A program made the position numbers and the translations under genes. The notes beneath the pieces were generated by a model. The model made no database searches. It worked only from the letters and a program-made list of their open reading frames with translations, and was not told the origin of the DNA. Positions 1-10,011 of a stretch of DNA of 29,576 bases are shown piece after piece. The stretch is from an uncultured Parabacteroides sp. (GTDB taxonomy: Bacteria; Bacteroidota; Bacteroidia; Bacteroidales; Tannerellaceae), in assembly GCF_905196875.1 (NCBI RefSeq), contig NZ_CAJJWO010000063.1, forward strand, positions 1 to 29,576, in the 5' to 3' direction. The stretch's first letter is position 1, and each line of letters opens with the position of its first letter.

Positions 1-3000
1 TTATTCATCGCTCCGATCGTCCCTCCATGCCGTTCGATCAGAACTTTGGCGAACGACAGGCCGATACCGCTTCCCGATTGCTCGTGGTTCCCTTGGTAAT
101 AACGGGTAAACAGCTTCGTGATATCCAGATTGCCCAGACCGATACCCTGGTCGGCAACGCTGACGTATACTTTATCTTCCTTCAGTTGGCTGGATACGGT
201 GATGGTCGTGTCCGACGGGCTGAACTTCAGCGCATTCATTAATAGATTCGATAAAACAGTCGTACATTTAGGACCATCGAATGATACTTGTTCGATGTGT
301 TCATCCAGCAGATAGACTATCCGGATATGGCGAGCTTCCAACTCGCTTTCAAAGTCTTTGGCAATGGACATAATCCATTTGTTCAGTCGATGGGGTGTTT
401 TATGCAAAGTGTTTTTTGCTTCTTTCAGACTGCTCATGTCCAGCACCATATTGATGGTGTTTCTCATATTCAGTACCTGTTTGTATATACCGGATAATTG
501 TCCTTTCAAATATTCCGGATCATTCCAGCTATTCTTATCGAGGATTCTTTTCAGTGGTGCATAGATTAGTGTTAGCGGGGTACGCAGTTCATGGCTGATA
601 TTGATGAGGAAGCGTACTTTTTCCTCATTCATCTTATTGGTGTGCTCTTTCATCTGCCATTTCATCTTTTGGTTTCTACGCTGTCTTAATATGCGCTCGG
701 ACCAGAAAAGTAGCAAGATTAACAGAATAATGAATATGACAAAAACATAAGGACGTTGATACCAGGGAGGTGTTACCCTGATATGAAGTACTTCGACCGG
801 TTCGCTCCATTCCCCACTTTTCGAATTGCAGGATACCAGGATTGAATAATCTCCAGGAGCCAGCATGCGTAGTGAAAGAATATGGTTGTATGTTTCAGTG
901 TACTGTCTATCACTCCCGTTAATCATATAGCGGTATAGTTTGCTACGGAACACATCTTTTTCCATTGAGATTACCTTTATTTCGATCGAACTGTGTGTAT
1001 GTGGAATTGTTATCCGGTTATGGCCGTTTTGCAGTTGGTCGATACAGGAGTTTCCGTTCAGTAAAACATCCATCAACCTGACTTCGGGTAGCGGTTCTTC
1101 ATTGGTCGATATGTTTTTATTGATACGCAGCAATCCGGAGGCACCCCCCAGATAGATATAATCGGAGATGGACGAAACTTGATATTTATAGATAAACTCA
1201 TTTGTTGTATAACCGTCCGACTCTCCCCAGGAGGCAAAACGTTTCTTTTTGAGATCGTACGAGAATAACATATTACGGGCACCTATCCAAAGACGTTCCT
1301 GCTCATCCAATAAGAGGGTAGATACACTGTTGAACAGTTTGGTTTCAATTTTGGTGAACTTTTTTGTTTTAGAATCGAAATACCCGAATCCATACTCTGT
1401 CCCGATCCAAAAAATATTGTTTTTGTCGCGGGCCACAGCCTTGATCGCTTCATGTCCTCTGATACTGAGGAGGGTTTGTAACGTGTCGCTGCCGTGATAT
1501 ACTTCATACAGATTATTGCTTTGGATTATAAAGGCTGATTTTTCATCGGCGCAAACCATTTTCATCGGACCTGTTGCCAGCTTTTTTCCATCTATTTTCA
1601 AGAATGAGAATTTTCCGGTCCTGAAACTATGGCTGACTGCATTTTTTCCCAAAAAATAGGCCCATTCGTCTGTAACTCTGTAAGCTAATGAGGCGTTTCC
1701 TCCGTGAAACTGGTCGATTGTTGTTTCTTCATCGATTAAATAGAAGGGACGGTGGTATTTCCCTGTTTGTTTATTAAATAGGTACATGCCTTTCGTATAT
1801 AGGGAAACAAGTAAATCTGCGTCTGAATAATCTGTGATGGATACGACTTTATCTCCGTAGGTGGATGGGTAATGTTTGAAGGTATCGGTGTAAGGATCAT
1901 ATTGGTTGATACCGCCTCCGTCTGTCCCCAACCACAAGCGTCCTCGTTTGTCTTCGTGGATGCTAATTACCGATATGTCGCTCAATCCATTTGTATTATT
2001 GCGCGGAACATCTGTATATGTTTTCATGAAAACTTCCTTGATTCCGATCATACCGCCTCTGACTGTCCCTGCCCAGATATTGTCCAGCTTGTCTTTATAG
2101 ATACATTTGACTGAATTTACGGGAAGAGTGTTTCTGTCTCCCGGCGTATGGACAATTGCTGTTATATCGGAAGGAGTATCCATTTCCATTATATTTATGC
2201 CTCCGCCATCGGTTGTTATCCATAGTTTGTTATTTATTTCCAAGAAGTCAAGGATCAGATCGTTATTCAATCGTGAATTGCCTGTATGGATATGAAAAAG
2301 TTTTTTTCCGTCCGGAGCATAACAAACGAAGCCTTTATTATAAGTAGAAAGATAAAGTCTTTTCTTGCTGTCCAGATAGGCCGCATTCAAGTCTCCCGCC
2401 TGGACCGGATAATCGGTAGGGGTTATCTGATTAATAACCGGATTATACTTGAGGATGCCGTTTTTGCGTGAGATAAGCAATACTTCGTTATCATTCCAAG
2501 GGCAGATATAATAAGGTCTAAAATCAGATGAATCCTTTTGAAGGATAGATCTTTTATGGAGTGTCTGATTCTTATTGTTATAGATATATAGTCCTTCATC
2601 CGCTGTGAAAAGTATGGAGCCGGAAAATGTAAGGAATGAGTTTGTAATAATTGTCTTATCTTCGAATTTGATGGGACGGAATGAGTCGCTGCTTTTGTCG
2701 TATAGGGTTAATCCGTTATTGGTAGAAATCCAGATATTGTTTAGTGAATCTTCTGCGATGAAAAAGATCGTATTTCCAGGTAAAGAATAAGGGTTGTCCT
2801 TTTCATGGAAATAACTTTTCATGTCGTAACGGTCGAAGCAACTCAACCCGGAGGCTGTTCCGATCCAGATCAATCCTTTATTATCTGCCAGGATACAATT
2901 CACTGTTGTTTGCGATAAACCTTTGTCAAGATTCAATTGCTGGAAGAAATAGCTGGGACTCGCTCCTTTTGTATGGGATATACAAAAGAAAAACAAGAGT

Positions 3001-3038
3001 AGGAGCTGTAATAATTTTATAATGGGGAAGCTTTTCAT
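1..3038 (-). CDS. Hybrid two-component sensor (propeller/Y_Y_Y histidine kinase), C-terminus cut by window edge
   Basis: An open frame begins at the ATG at 3038-3036 and runs without a stop off the left edge, giving about 1012 residues. It opens with a hydrophobic export signal (MKSFPIIKLLQLLLLFFF). A long periplasmic part follows with repeated W-I-G-T / G-L-x-x-Y signatures of two-component-regulator propeller blades (about residues 30-690), then a Y_Y_Y-like segment ending near PPWYQRPY. One membrane helix spans about residues 764-779. The cytoplasmic kinase has an H-box (ISHELRTPL, His816), an N-box (SNLLMNALKFSP), a G1 box (DQGIGLG, Asp963) and a G2 box (GSGIGLSFAK). Start, H-box and G1 box share one frame. 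This is the hybrid two-component (HTCS) architecture of Bacteroides polysaccharide loci, where a receiver and an AraC-type DNA-binding domain normally follow; those would lie beyond the edge, so the hybrid call is partly inferred. It is divergent from susC at 3314 and is its likely regulator. Confidence 0.93.
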   Translation of the reverse strand, partial: MKSFPIIKLLQLLLLFFFCISHTKGASPSYFFQQLNLDKGLSQTTVNCILADNKGLIWIGTASGLSCFDRYDMKSYFHEKDNPYSLPGNTIFFIAEDSLNNIWISTNNGLTLYDKSSDSFRPIKFEDKTIITNSFLTFSGSILFTADEGLYIYNNKNQTLHKRSILQKDSSDFRPYYICPWNDNEVLLISRKNGILKYNPVINQITPTDYPVQAGDLNAAYLDSKKRLYLSTYNKGFVCYAPDGKKLFHIHTGNSRLNNDLILDFLEINNKLWITTDGGGINIMEMDTPSDITAIVHTPGDRNTLPVNSVKCIYKDKLDNIWAGTVRGGMIGIKEVFMKTYTDVPRNNTNGLSDISVISIHEDKRGRLWLGTDGGGINQYDPYTDTFKHYPSTYGDKVVSITDYSDADLLVSLYTKGMYLFNKQTGKYHRPFYLIDEETTIDQFHGGNASLAYRVTDEWAYFLGKNAVSHSFRTGKFSFLKIDGKKLATGPMKMVCADEKSAFIIQSNNLYEVYHGSDTLQTLLSIRGHEAIKAVARDKNNIFWIGTEYGFGYFDSKTKKFTKIETKLFNSVSTLLLDEQERLWIGARNMLFSYDLKKKRFASWGESDGYTTNEFIYKYQVSSISDYIYLGGASGLLRINKNISTNEEPLPEVRLMDVLLNGNSCIDQLQNGHNRITIPHTHSSIEIKVISMEKDVFRSKLYRYMINGSDRQYTETYNHILSLRMLAPGDYSILVSCNSKSGEWSEPVEVLHIRVTPPWYQRPYVFVIFIILLILLLFWSERILRQRRNQKMKWQMKEHTNKMNEEKVRFLINISHELRTPLTLIYAPLKRILDKNSWNDPEYLKGQLSGIYKQVLNMRNTINMVLDMSSLKEAKNTLHKTPHRLNKWIMSIAKDFESELEARHIRIVYLLDEHIEQVSFDGPKCTTVLSNLLMNALKFSPSDTTITVSSQLKEDKVYVSVADQGIGLGNLDITKLFTRYYQGNHEQSGSGIGLSFAKVLIERHGGTIGAMN

Positions 3039-3060
3039 CGTACTTTGTTTCCAATGAGTG

Positions 3061-3068
3061 CAAATGTA
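3061..3068 (-). promoter_or_regulatory. Putative -7 box for the hybrid sensor gene
   Basis: Read on the minus strand the site is TACATTTG followed by C, a full match to the Bacteroidetes -7 element TAnnTTTG. It lies 22 bp upstream of the ATG. At the expected -33 distance (19 bp) there is only TTC rather than TTG, so the upstream element is weak, as might suit a lowly expressed regulator. Confidence 0.5.
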
Positions 3069-3137
3069 ATAAAACCGATCTAAAATAGAAAATATTCAAT
3101 GTAAACAGAACTTTAGGATAGTTTTTGACATGAAAAG

Positions 3138-3145
3138 TACGTTTG
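3138..3145 (+). promoter_or_regulatory. Possible -7 box for the susC operon in the 3039-3313 intergenic region
   Basis: TACGTTTG matches TAnnTTTG on the plus strand but has no good -33 TTG 19-21 bp upstream. If used, the susC leader would be about 160 nt, which is AT-rich and contains no ORF I trust. Activator-dependent susC promoters often have poor -33 elements, so the site is plausible but unproven. Nothing else in the 275-base intergenic region stands out apart from a short CCGATA/TGTCGG inverted repeat around 3150-3165. Confidence 0.25.
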
Positions 3146-3313
3146 TTGACGCCGATATGTGTCGGAAAGTGCAATTTTGCCTTTGCAAATATTAACTAAA
3201 TAGAGCGTGCTTATGAAATAGAGTTAATTCTAAATTACTTGGATATAGGTGAATTTGTAAGAATTTATCTGTTTTGGGATTTAAATTATGTTGTTTACTA
3301 AATTTATTGTTTT

Positions 3314-6300
3314 ATGAAAAAATCTTTTCTAACTTTTTTATTGATGTTGTTTTGCTTGGCAGGCTTTGCTCAGCAGACAGTAACAGGGGTTATCCTCGAA
3401 GAGGCAACCTCCGAACCTTTGGCTGGTGCAGCCGTTCAAGTGAAAGATTCACAGAACGGTACGATTGCAGATGCCGATGGTCGTTTCTCTATCTCGGTAT
3501 CACCCGGACAAACGTTATTAATATCTTATATTGGTCTTATCCCCCAGGAAATACTGATAAAGGAAGGCATGAAGGATTTGACAATTAAGATGATTAGTGA
3601 TGCGGTTGATATAAATGAAGTTGTCGTTGTCGGGTATGGCGTACAAAAGAAAGTGAATCTGACAGGTTCTGTATCTTCCGTTAAAGGGGATGTGTTGGAA
3701 CGTCGTCCTGTAGCAGATGCTGTACAGAGTTTACAGGGGATGGTTCCGGGTTTGTTAATAAGTAATTCCGACGGCGGTCGTCCGGGAGGAGCAGGTAAGA
3801 TGACATTACGCGGACAGGGTAACCTGGATAATAATGCTGAGCCTTACGTTCTGGTGGACGGAGTGGAAATGAGCCTTTCAGACGTAAATCCCAGTGATAT
3901 TGAAAATATCTCTGTATTGAAGGATGCGGCTGCTTGTGCTATTTACGGTGCACGTGCTGCTTATGGTGTAATCCTTGTCACAACTAAAAAAGGGGAAGAA
4001 GGTAAAATGCGTATCAACTACCAGGGTACGGTGGGCTGGAGTACGCCGACTGTTTTGCCGGATATGGTAAATTCTTATGATTTTGCACAGTACTGGAATG
4101 CTGGTGTAACCAATGCAGGTTCTCCACGTTTATATAGTGATGAGAAATTGGCCTTGTTACAGCAGTATATCAATGATCCGAGCAGTGTCGATCCGTGGTT
4201 TGAACTACCGGCTAATTCTAATATGAACCCGGCTTTTGAAAATTCGGAATTAGGTGTCGGTAATGTGAACTATTTTGATTTACATTATAAAAACTGGGCG
4301 TTTAAACAGAATCATAATGTTAGCCTGAGTGGTGGCGGTAAAGCTGCACAATATTATGTTTCAGGAGGCTACTACTCGGAAGACGGAATCCTTCGTTATG
4401 CTGATATGGATTATAAGCGTTATAATTTTGCCGCTAATGTTACTTCCCAGTTGACCAGTTGGATGAAGTTGAAAGTGAATACTAAGTTTATGCATTCAGA
4501 TCAGGATACTCCGTTTGGTGACGGTGGTATCAGCGAAGGTTTCTATCATTCATTGGCTCGTTTCCGTCCTACAGTTTCTCCGGTTGACCCGAACGGACAT
4601 TTTACGGAATTGACAATGATTCCTTATTTGCAAAGTGGAACATATACGAATACACAGCGTGATAATATGAATATCACTGCCGGTTTGGACATTCAGCCAC
4701 TCAAAAACTGGTTTATATTCTTCGACTATACATATAAATTAGATAATAAAGAATATGAAGCGCTGAATGTAAGTCCGCTTATTTATGGTGCCGACGGTGT
4801 AAGTACCTCAAAAGGTGTCCGCTCAGAATTAGGTATGTCACCTGATGGTAAGTTTACCCGGAGCTATGACCATACACGTTATCAATCAATTAATTTGTAT
4901 ACAAATTATCTTTTCAGCCTGGCTGAAAAGCATAACTTTACAGTAATGGCTGGTTTCCAGGAAGAAGATTATGAGTTCAGCCTGATGAAGAACTCCATTA
5001 CCGGCCTGTATTCAACCAGCAATCCGAATGTCGGTATGGGAACCGGCGACAAAACTGTCATCGATACCCGCAACGGTTGGGCTACCCGCGGTTTTTTCGG
5101 ACGTGTCAATTATGATTATGACGGACGTTATCTGGTTGAGTTGAACGGACGTTACGACGGTTCTTCCCGTTTTGCTTCCGGCAATCGCTGGGGATTCTTC
5201 CCTTCTGTTTCTTTGGGATGGAATATTACCCGTGAGCAATTTATGAGTTCCGTAACAGATATACTCTCAAATCTCAAGCTTCGTGCTTCCTATGGTTTGT
5301 TAGGAAATCAGGCTGGTGCCGCCTTGTATACTTTTGCTGCGACAATGGAATTGAACAATAAGTTGGGTAATTATATTTTCTCTGACGGACGCCATATCTT
5401 TACACGGGCTCCGGGTGTTGTAAATCCGAATACTACATGGGAAAAGGTGGAGAGTAAGAATATCGGTCTTGACTTTGGCTTTTTCGGAAATTCTTTGACC
5501 GGTACACTCGATGTATTCCAGCGTGATACGAAAGATATGTTAGGTCCCGGTGTCGACTTCCCCGATATCTTCGGTGCAGATGCTCCTAAGACAAATAATG
5601 CACGTATGCGCAACCGTGGTTGGGAGCTTGCCCTGAATTATCGCGGACAGATTGGTAGTGATATTCAGTATGCCATCGGAGGTTCATTGTCAGACGCAGT
5701 TTCGGAAGTTACGGAGTATGCAAACCCGACCGGAACGAATCCGAAAGATAACTGGTATACCGGTAAAAAGGTTGGTGAGATCTGGGGGTATCGTGCCGAT
5801 GGTCTGATCCAGACACAAGAAGAAGCGGATGCTTATAATGAGAAGTATGATCTGTCGTTCATCAGTGGTAAGCCTTGGACTCCGGGTGACGTGAAATATC
5901 GTGATCTTAATAATGATAATAAGATCAACAATGGTACAAATACGCTGGACGATATGGGTGATATGACTGTGATCGGTAATACGACTCCGCGTTACCAATA
6001 TACAGTTAACGGTTCTATCAGCTGGAAAGGTATTAGTCTGAGTATGATGTTCCAGGGTGTTGGCAAGCGTGACTGGAATCCGGGAACGGGAGCTTACTTC
6101 TGGGGAAGTGGTCCGTATGCACAGGTAACTGTGTTTAAGGAACATCTGGATTATTGGAGTGAATCGAATCCGGGCGCTTATTATCCGAAGCCTTATATCC
6201 ATACCGCAGGCGGTGTTACTCCATTCAGTAACAAAACAATGACTACCAGCGACCGATATATTCAAAGCGGTGCTTATTGTCGTCTGAAGAATTTGACGAT

Positions 6301-6511
6301 CAGTTACGATCTTCCTGCTATCTGGACGAATAAGGTCGGTATGCAGAAGGTGCAGGTATTTTTCTCAGGTGAAAACCTGCTGACCTTTACAAAGTTGAAA
6401 GGAATGTTTGATCCGGAAGCGATCTATACAAAGAATGATTATACAAGTGAAGGTGGTAAGAACTATCCGATGAATCGTGTAGTATCTGTGGGTTTGGTTG
6501 TTAACTTATAA
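3314..6511 (+). CDS. SusC-family TonB-dependent outer-membrane transporter
   Basis: The 1065-residue protein has a Sec signal (MKKSFLTFLLMLFCLAGFAQ) and a carboxypeptidase-D regulatory-like domain (about 21-100: TVTGVILEEA...PLAGAAVQV...DADGRFSI). A TonB-box-like segment DINEVVVVGYG follows, then a plug domain (about 110-225, ending in AIYGARAAYGVILVTTKKG) and a long beta-barrel ending in VVSVGLVVNL with a terminal-strand signature. There is no N-terminal STN domain, which fits control by the divergent hybrid sensor rather than by a sigma/anti-sigma pair. It imports oligosaccharides across the outer membrane with TonB energy and pairs with the SusD lipoprotein encoded 12 bp downstream. Length and domain order are ordinary for SusC. 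The substrate cannot be read from the sequence; the neighbouring sulfatase suggests a sulfated glycan. Confidence 0.96.
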   Translation: MKKSFLTFLLMLFCLAGFAQQTVTGVILEEATSEPLAGAAVQVKDSQNGTIADADGRFSISVSPGQTLLISYIGLIPQEILIKEGMKDLTIKMISDAVDINEVVVVGYGVQKKVNLTGSVSSVKGDVLERRPVADAVQSLQGMVPGLLISNSDGGRPGGAGKMTLRGQGNLDNNAEPYVLVDGVEMSLSDVNPSDIENISVLKDAAACAIYGARAAYGVILVTTKKGEEGKMRINYQGTVGWSTPTVLPDMVNSYDFAQYWNAGVTNAGSPRLYSDEKLALLQQYINDPSSVDPWFELPANSNMNPAFENSELGVGNVNYFDLHYKNWAFKQNHNVSLSGGGKAAQYYVSGGYYSEDGILRYADMDYKRYNFAANVTSQLTSWMKLKVNTKFMHSDQDTPFGDGGISEGFYHSLARFRPTVSPVDPNGHFTELTMIPYLQSGTYTNTQRDNMNITAGLDIQPLKNWFIFFDYTYKLDNKEYEALNVSPLIYGADGVSTSKGVRSELGMSPDGKFTRSYDHTRYQSINLYTNYLFSLAEKHNFTVMAGFQEEDYEFSLMKNSITGLYSTSNPNVGMGTGDKTVIDTRNGWATRGFFGRVNYDYDGRYLVELNGRYDGSSRFASGNRWGFFPSVSLGWNITREQFMSSVTDILSNLKLRASYGLLGNQAGAALYTFAATMELNNKLGNYIFSDGRHIFTRAPGVVNPNTTWEKVESKNIGLDFGFFGNSLTGTLDVFQRDTKDMLGPGVDFPDIFGADAPKTNNARMRNRGWELALNYRGQIGSDIQYAIGGSLSDAVSEVTEYANPTGTNPKDNWYTGKKVGEIWGYRADGLIQTQEEADAYNEKYDLSFISGKPWTPGDVKYRDLNNDNKINNGTNTLDDMGDMTVIGNTTPRYQYTVNGSISWKGISLSMMFQGVGKRDWNPGTGAYFWGSGPYAQVTVFKEHLDYWSESNPGAYYPKPYIHTAGGVTPFSNKTMTTSDRYIQSGAYCRLKNLTISYDLPAIWTNKVGMQKVQVFFSGENLLTFTKLKGMFDPEAIYTKNDYTSEGGKNYPMNRVVSVGLVVNL

Positions 6512-6523
6512 TTTAGATATCTT

Positions 6524-8386
6524 ATGAAGAAGAGAAATATATTTTTAGGTGTGATTTTAGCTTTCGGCCTTACATCCTGTTTTGATATGGATAAAATGCC
6601 GGAAGGTGTACTTTCAACTGCGCAACCTTTCAGTAGTACAGGTGAAATGAGGAATTATCTGGACCAGTTTTATCAGACAGGCAATCCGAAATATGAAGAT
6701 GATAAAATAAAAGTGGATTTTGGTGATGGCTTGCGGGTACAGGACTTTGGAGCCGGTGGCGGAAGTGGTATTGCAGGTTATGATACGCATAGTGATAATA
6801 TGTCGGGAGGGGCGGTAAGTACCCGTCTGGCAGGAGAAACAACATTGAGTGGTGCTTCCAAGTTAACTAATTATACGGCTATCCGGAATCTGAACTTTAT
6901 GCTGTGCAATCTGGAAAATTGCGTGGAACAAGGTTCTCCTGAATATGACCAGTATGTCGGTGAAGCTTATTATTTCCGTGCCTGGTATTATTATAAAATG
7001 CTTGTGGATTATGGACCATTGACATGGGTGAGTACTCCGCTTGACCCGAATGAGGAAGAGATGCATTTATCCAGGGATAGCCGTACGGTTGTAGCGGATA
7101 GTATTTTGGCCGATCTGGATAAGGCTATTTCTTATCTGGGTGAACAAAGCAATAGTGCTTCCATGCGTGTCCATAAAGATGTGGCTCGTGCCTTGAAAAG
7201 TGATGTTGCTCTTTTTGAAGGAACCTGGGAGAAATATCATAAGGCAAAAGGCGATAAATTCTTTGATCCTGCCGTAACTGACGAAAAAATAAAGAATTAT
7301 TTCACCGTAGCGGCCAATGCGGCTAAAGAAGTTATGGACCGTGGTGTATGGAAAATCTATACGACGGGAAATATGAAAGATGACTATCGTAAGATGTTCC
7401 AGACAACAGATCTGTCCGGTAATTCGGAAGTCCTCTGGTTTAAGATGTATGACGGCGACCAGGTTGGAAATAATGTGAATCGTTACCTGAACCAGGGTGG
7501 CGGTGGAGTAGGTGTCACAGCTTCGCTGATAGATGATTACCTGACAATAGATGGTAAACCTTTTGTTGGTTCTGCGCGAACAGAAGCGAAGAGGGTATTT
7601 GGTAACGAACTGCTGTCAACCGTGCGTGACCCGCGTTTGGCACAGACGATTTGTACACCGGGACAGCAATTGCGTCCGGACGATACACCTCCTTATTATC
7701 AGGTTCCGCCGCTGATCGGTTCGTCTGCCTATAACCAGAATATGACAGGGTATTCACTGTTGAAGTATGTGCAAATAGATTATACCGGTAGCCTGGATGC
7801 TGAATTCAAGGGAGCGACTCCGGCTATTCAGTTTCGTTACGCCGATATTCTGTTAAATTATGCAGAAGCGTTGGCAGAATTGGACGGAGCAGCTAATTCT
7901 CAGAAAATAATCGTAGCTTTACAACCATTACGTGATCGGGTAGGTATGCCTGCTGTTGATTTTGACCGGGAGTACAATCAGGAATCCGATTATCCGTTCC
8001 GTCATCTGGATAAATATATACAGGCTGTCCGTCGTGAACGTCGTATTGAAAAAGCTTGCGAAGGCCGTCGTCTGGAAGATATCCTTCGTTGGGCTGCTGC
8101 TGAAGAACTGATCGTCGGTAAGTGGCCGAAAGGTGCATTATTTGCAGGAAGTAACTTGGAAAACAATCCTGCATTTGACGGTAAACTTGTTTATGACCAG
8201 GCTTCGGGTAATAACCTTTTCCTGACAGGAAAACCGGGTGACGCACTGCGTTATGTGGTGCCCAGCAACCCGGCAGGTTATGAACAGGGATGGAAGTTTA
8301 ATGTCGGTCGCGACTATCTGTTGCCTATTCAACCTCGTATGCTGTCGTTGACAGGTGGTAAATGGGAGCAGAACCCGGGTTGGTAA
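6524..8386 (+). CDS. SusD/RagB-family surface glycan-binding lipoprotein
   Basis: The 620-residue protein has a lipoprotein signal: a short hydrophobic stretch ending in L-T-S-C with Cys19 as the lipidation site. The body has the RagB/SusD pattern of TPR-like helices. It includes AIRNLNFMLCNLE, EAYYFRAWYYYKMLVDYG and the late segment QFRYADILLNYAEALAEL followed by RRERRIEKACEGRRLEDILRW, both highly typical of SusD C-terminal halves. It ends with the usual LLPIQPRML...WEQNPGW tail. SusD caps the SusC barrel at the cell surface and delivers oligosaccharide to it. It starts 12 bp after susC and is followed after 22 bp by the sulfatase, so all three are probably cotranscribed. Confidence 0.95.
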   Translation: MKKRNIFLGVILAFGLTSCFDMDKMPEGVLSTAQPFSSTGEMRNYLDQFYQTGNPKYEDDKIKVDFGDGLRVQDFGAGGGSGIAGYDTHSDNMSGGAVSTRLAGETTLSGASKLTNYTAIRNLNFMLCNLENCVEQGSPEYDQYVGEAYYFRAWYYYKMLVDYGPLTWVSTPLDPNEEEMHLSRDSRTVVADSILADLDKAISYLGEQSNSASMRVHKDVARALKSDVALFEGTWEKYHKAKGDKFFDPAVTDEKIKNYFTVAANAAKEVMDRGVWKIYTTGNMKDDYRKMFQTTDLSGNSEVLWFKMYDGDQVGNNVNRYLNQGGGGVGVTASLIDDYLTIDGKPFVGSARTEAKRVFGNELLSTVRDPRLAQTICTPGQQLRPDDTPPYYQVPPLIGSSAYNQNMTGYSLLKYVQIDYTGSLDAEFKGATPAIQFRYADILLNYAEALAELDGAANSQKIIVALQPLRDRVGMPAVDFDREYNQESDYPFRHLDKYIQAVRRERRIEKACEGRRLEDILRWAAAEELIVGKWPKGALFAGSNLENNPAFDGKLVYDQASGNNLFLTGKPGDALRYVVPSNPAGYEQGWKFNVGRDYLLPIQPRMLSLTGGKWEQNPGW

Positions 8387-8408
8387 ACTCATTATATAAG
8401 CAAGATAT

Positions 8409-9989
8409 ATGAAAAACGTTAGATCTACAGTATTATTTTCTTTGACAGGAGCAGCGATGTTGGCATCGCTGCCCTCCTGCAAGGAGAAAAAAGTGGCAGA
8501 GGAGGCTAAAAAGCCGATGAATATCCTCTACATCATGTGTGATGACCATTCGTACCAGACAATCAGTGCGTACGATAACCGGTTCATCGAGACGCCTAAT
8601 ATTGACCGTATCGCCAAAGAAGGAGTCCGTTTTACAAACAGTTTTGTTGCCAACTCGTTAAGCGGCCCGAGCCGTGCTTGTTTGCTGACCGGTAAGCATA
8701 GCCATAAAAATGGCTTTACCGACAACACACATACTTTCGACGGTGCACAGCAGACATTCCCTAAACTGTTGAAACAAGCTGGTTACCAGACAGCGGTCGT
8801 AGGTAAATGGCACCTTACTTCCGATCCGACCGGATTTGACTACTGGAATATCCTGACCGGACAGGGAGACTATTACAATCCGTATTTCATCGACAACGGT
8901 GAGAAGAAGCAAATTGAAGGATACGCCACCAATATAACAACCGATCTGGCAATCGACTGGCTGGATCAAAAGAGGGATAAGGAGAAACCGTTCTGCCTGC
9001 TCCTGCACCACAAGGCTCCGCACCGTACATGGATGCCCGATACTTGTGACCTGGAGTTGTACAAGGACGTTGTTTTCCCTATTCCGGAAACATTCTATGA
9101 TAAGTATGAAGGCAGAATCGCTGCTTCCGAGCAGGAAATGAGCATCATCAAGGATATGGACCTTGTCTATGACCTGAAACTGGCTGACAAAGAGAACGAG
9201 ATTCATTCCAATCCGGGACTGGAAAAGGCCGGCCGTGCAATGTACAACAAGCTCAATGCTGAACAAAAAGCTGCCTGGGATAAACATTACGATCCTATCA
9301 TCAAGGAGTTCAAGGAAAAGAAACTTTCCGGTAAAGCGTTGGCAGAGTGGAAATACCAGCAGTATATGCTCGATTATATCCGTGTGATCCATTCTGTAGA
9401 CCGCAATGTGGGACGTGTTTTGGATTATTTGGAAAAGAACGACATGCTGGATAATACGATCATTGTTTATACTTCAGATCAGGGTTTCTATATGGGTGAA
9501 CATGGTTGGTTCGACAAACGTTTCATGTATGAAGAATCTTTCCGTACGCCGATGCTGGTTCGCTATCCGGGTGGTATAAAGGGTGATATCACTGAAATGG
9601 TTCAGAATATCGACCATGCTGCTACTTTCCTGGAACTGGCCGGTGCACCGATACCGGAAGACATCCAGGGCGATTCTTATCTGCCGTTGCTGAAAGGCGA
9701 ACATCCGAAAGACTGGCGTACCTCTTTGTATTACCATTATTACGAATTCCCTGCCGAACACATGGTAAAACGTCATTACGGAGTACGTACGGATCGTTAT
9801 AAGTTAATGCATTTCTACGACGACATCGATGTATGGGAATTGTATGATCTGCAAAACGACCCGATGGAGATGAAAAACATCTACAACGAACCGGGCAACG
9901 ATCAGATCATCCAACAATTAATGGACGAACTCCACAAGTTACAGAAGCAATATGACGATCCGATCGAGTCGGAACTGGCAAAGAACTGA
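8409..9989 (+). CDS. Exported S-type sulfatase (family S1), probable lipoprotein
   Basis: The 526-residue protein removes sulfate esters. The N-terminus has a hydrophobic segment ending in L-P-S-C (Cys24), so it is probably lipid-anchored. Metal ligands appear at CDDH (Asp45, Asp46). The active-site signature is SGPSRACLLTG with Ser85, the residue that must be oxidised to formylglycine. Because it is Ser rather than Cys, maturation needs a radical-SAM anaerobic sulfatase-maturing enzyme, and no such gene is in the window. VGKWHL and the late TSDQGFYMGEHGWFDKR segment are standard S1 features. The sequence around GQGDYYNPYFID resembles enzymes I associate with N-acetylglucosamine-6-sulfate (S1_11-like), but that subfamily call is tentative. 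It is the last gene of the susC-susD operon and sits directly before a terminator, so desulfation probably precedes or accompanies import of a sulfated glycan. Confidence 0.93.
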   Translation: MKNVRSTVLFSLTGAAMLASLPSCKEKKVAEEAKKPMNILYIMCDDHSYQTISAYDNRFIETPNIDRIAKEGVRFTNSFVANSLSGPSRACLLTGKHSHKNGFTDNTHTFDGAQQTFPKLLKQAGYQTAVVGKWHLTSDPTGFDYWNILTGQGDYYNPYFIDNGEKKQIEGYATNITTDLAIDWLDQKRDKEKPFCLLLHHKAPHRTWMPDTCDLELYKDVVFPIPETFYDKYEGRIAASEQEMSIIKDMDLVYDLKLADKENEIHSNPGLEKAGRAMYNKLNAEQKAAWDKHYDPIIKEFKEKKLSGKALAEWKYQQYMLDYIRVIHSVDRNVGRVLDYLEKNDMLDNTIIVYTSDQGFYMGEHGWFDKRFMYEESFRTPMLVRYPGGIKGDITEMVQNIDHAATFLELAGAPIPEDIQGDSYLPLLKGEHPKDWRTSLYYHYYEFPAEHMVKRHYGVRTDRYKLMHFYDDIDVWELYDLQNDPMEMKNIYNEPGNDQIIQQLMDELHKLQKQYDDPIESELAKN

Positions 9990-10011
9990 TAGATATAGAC
10001 TGGCAAAGAAT

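Noticed and set aside
5690..6265. A 191-codon minus-strand frame within the first susC
   Set aside because: It lies wholly inside the SusC barrel region, has no family features, and has no promoter or start context.
8658..9392. A 244-codon minus-strand frame within the sulfatase
   Set aside because: The opposite strand carries an intact sulfatase through this whole stretch, and the minus-strand product looks random.
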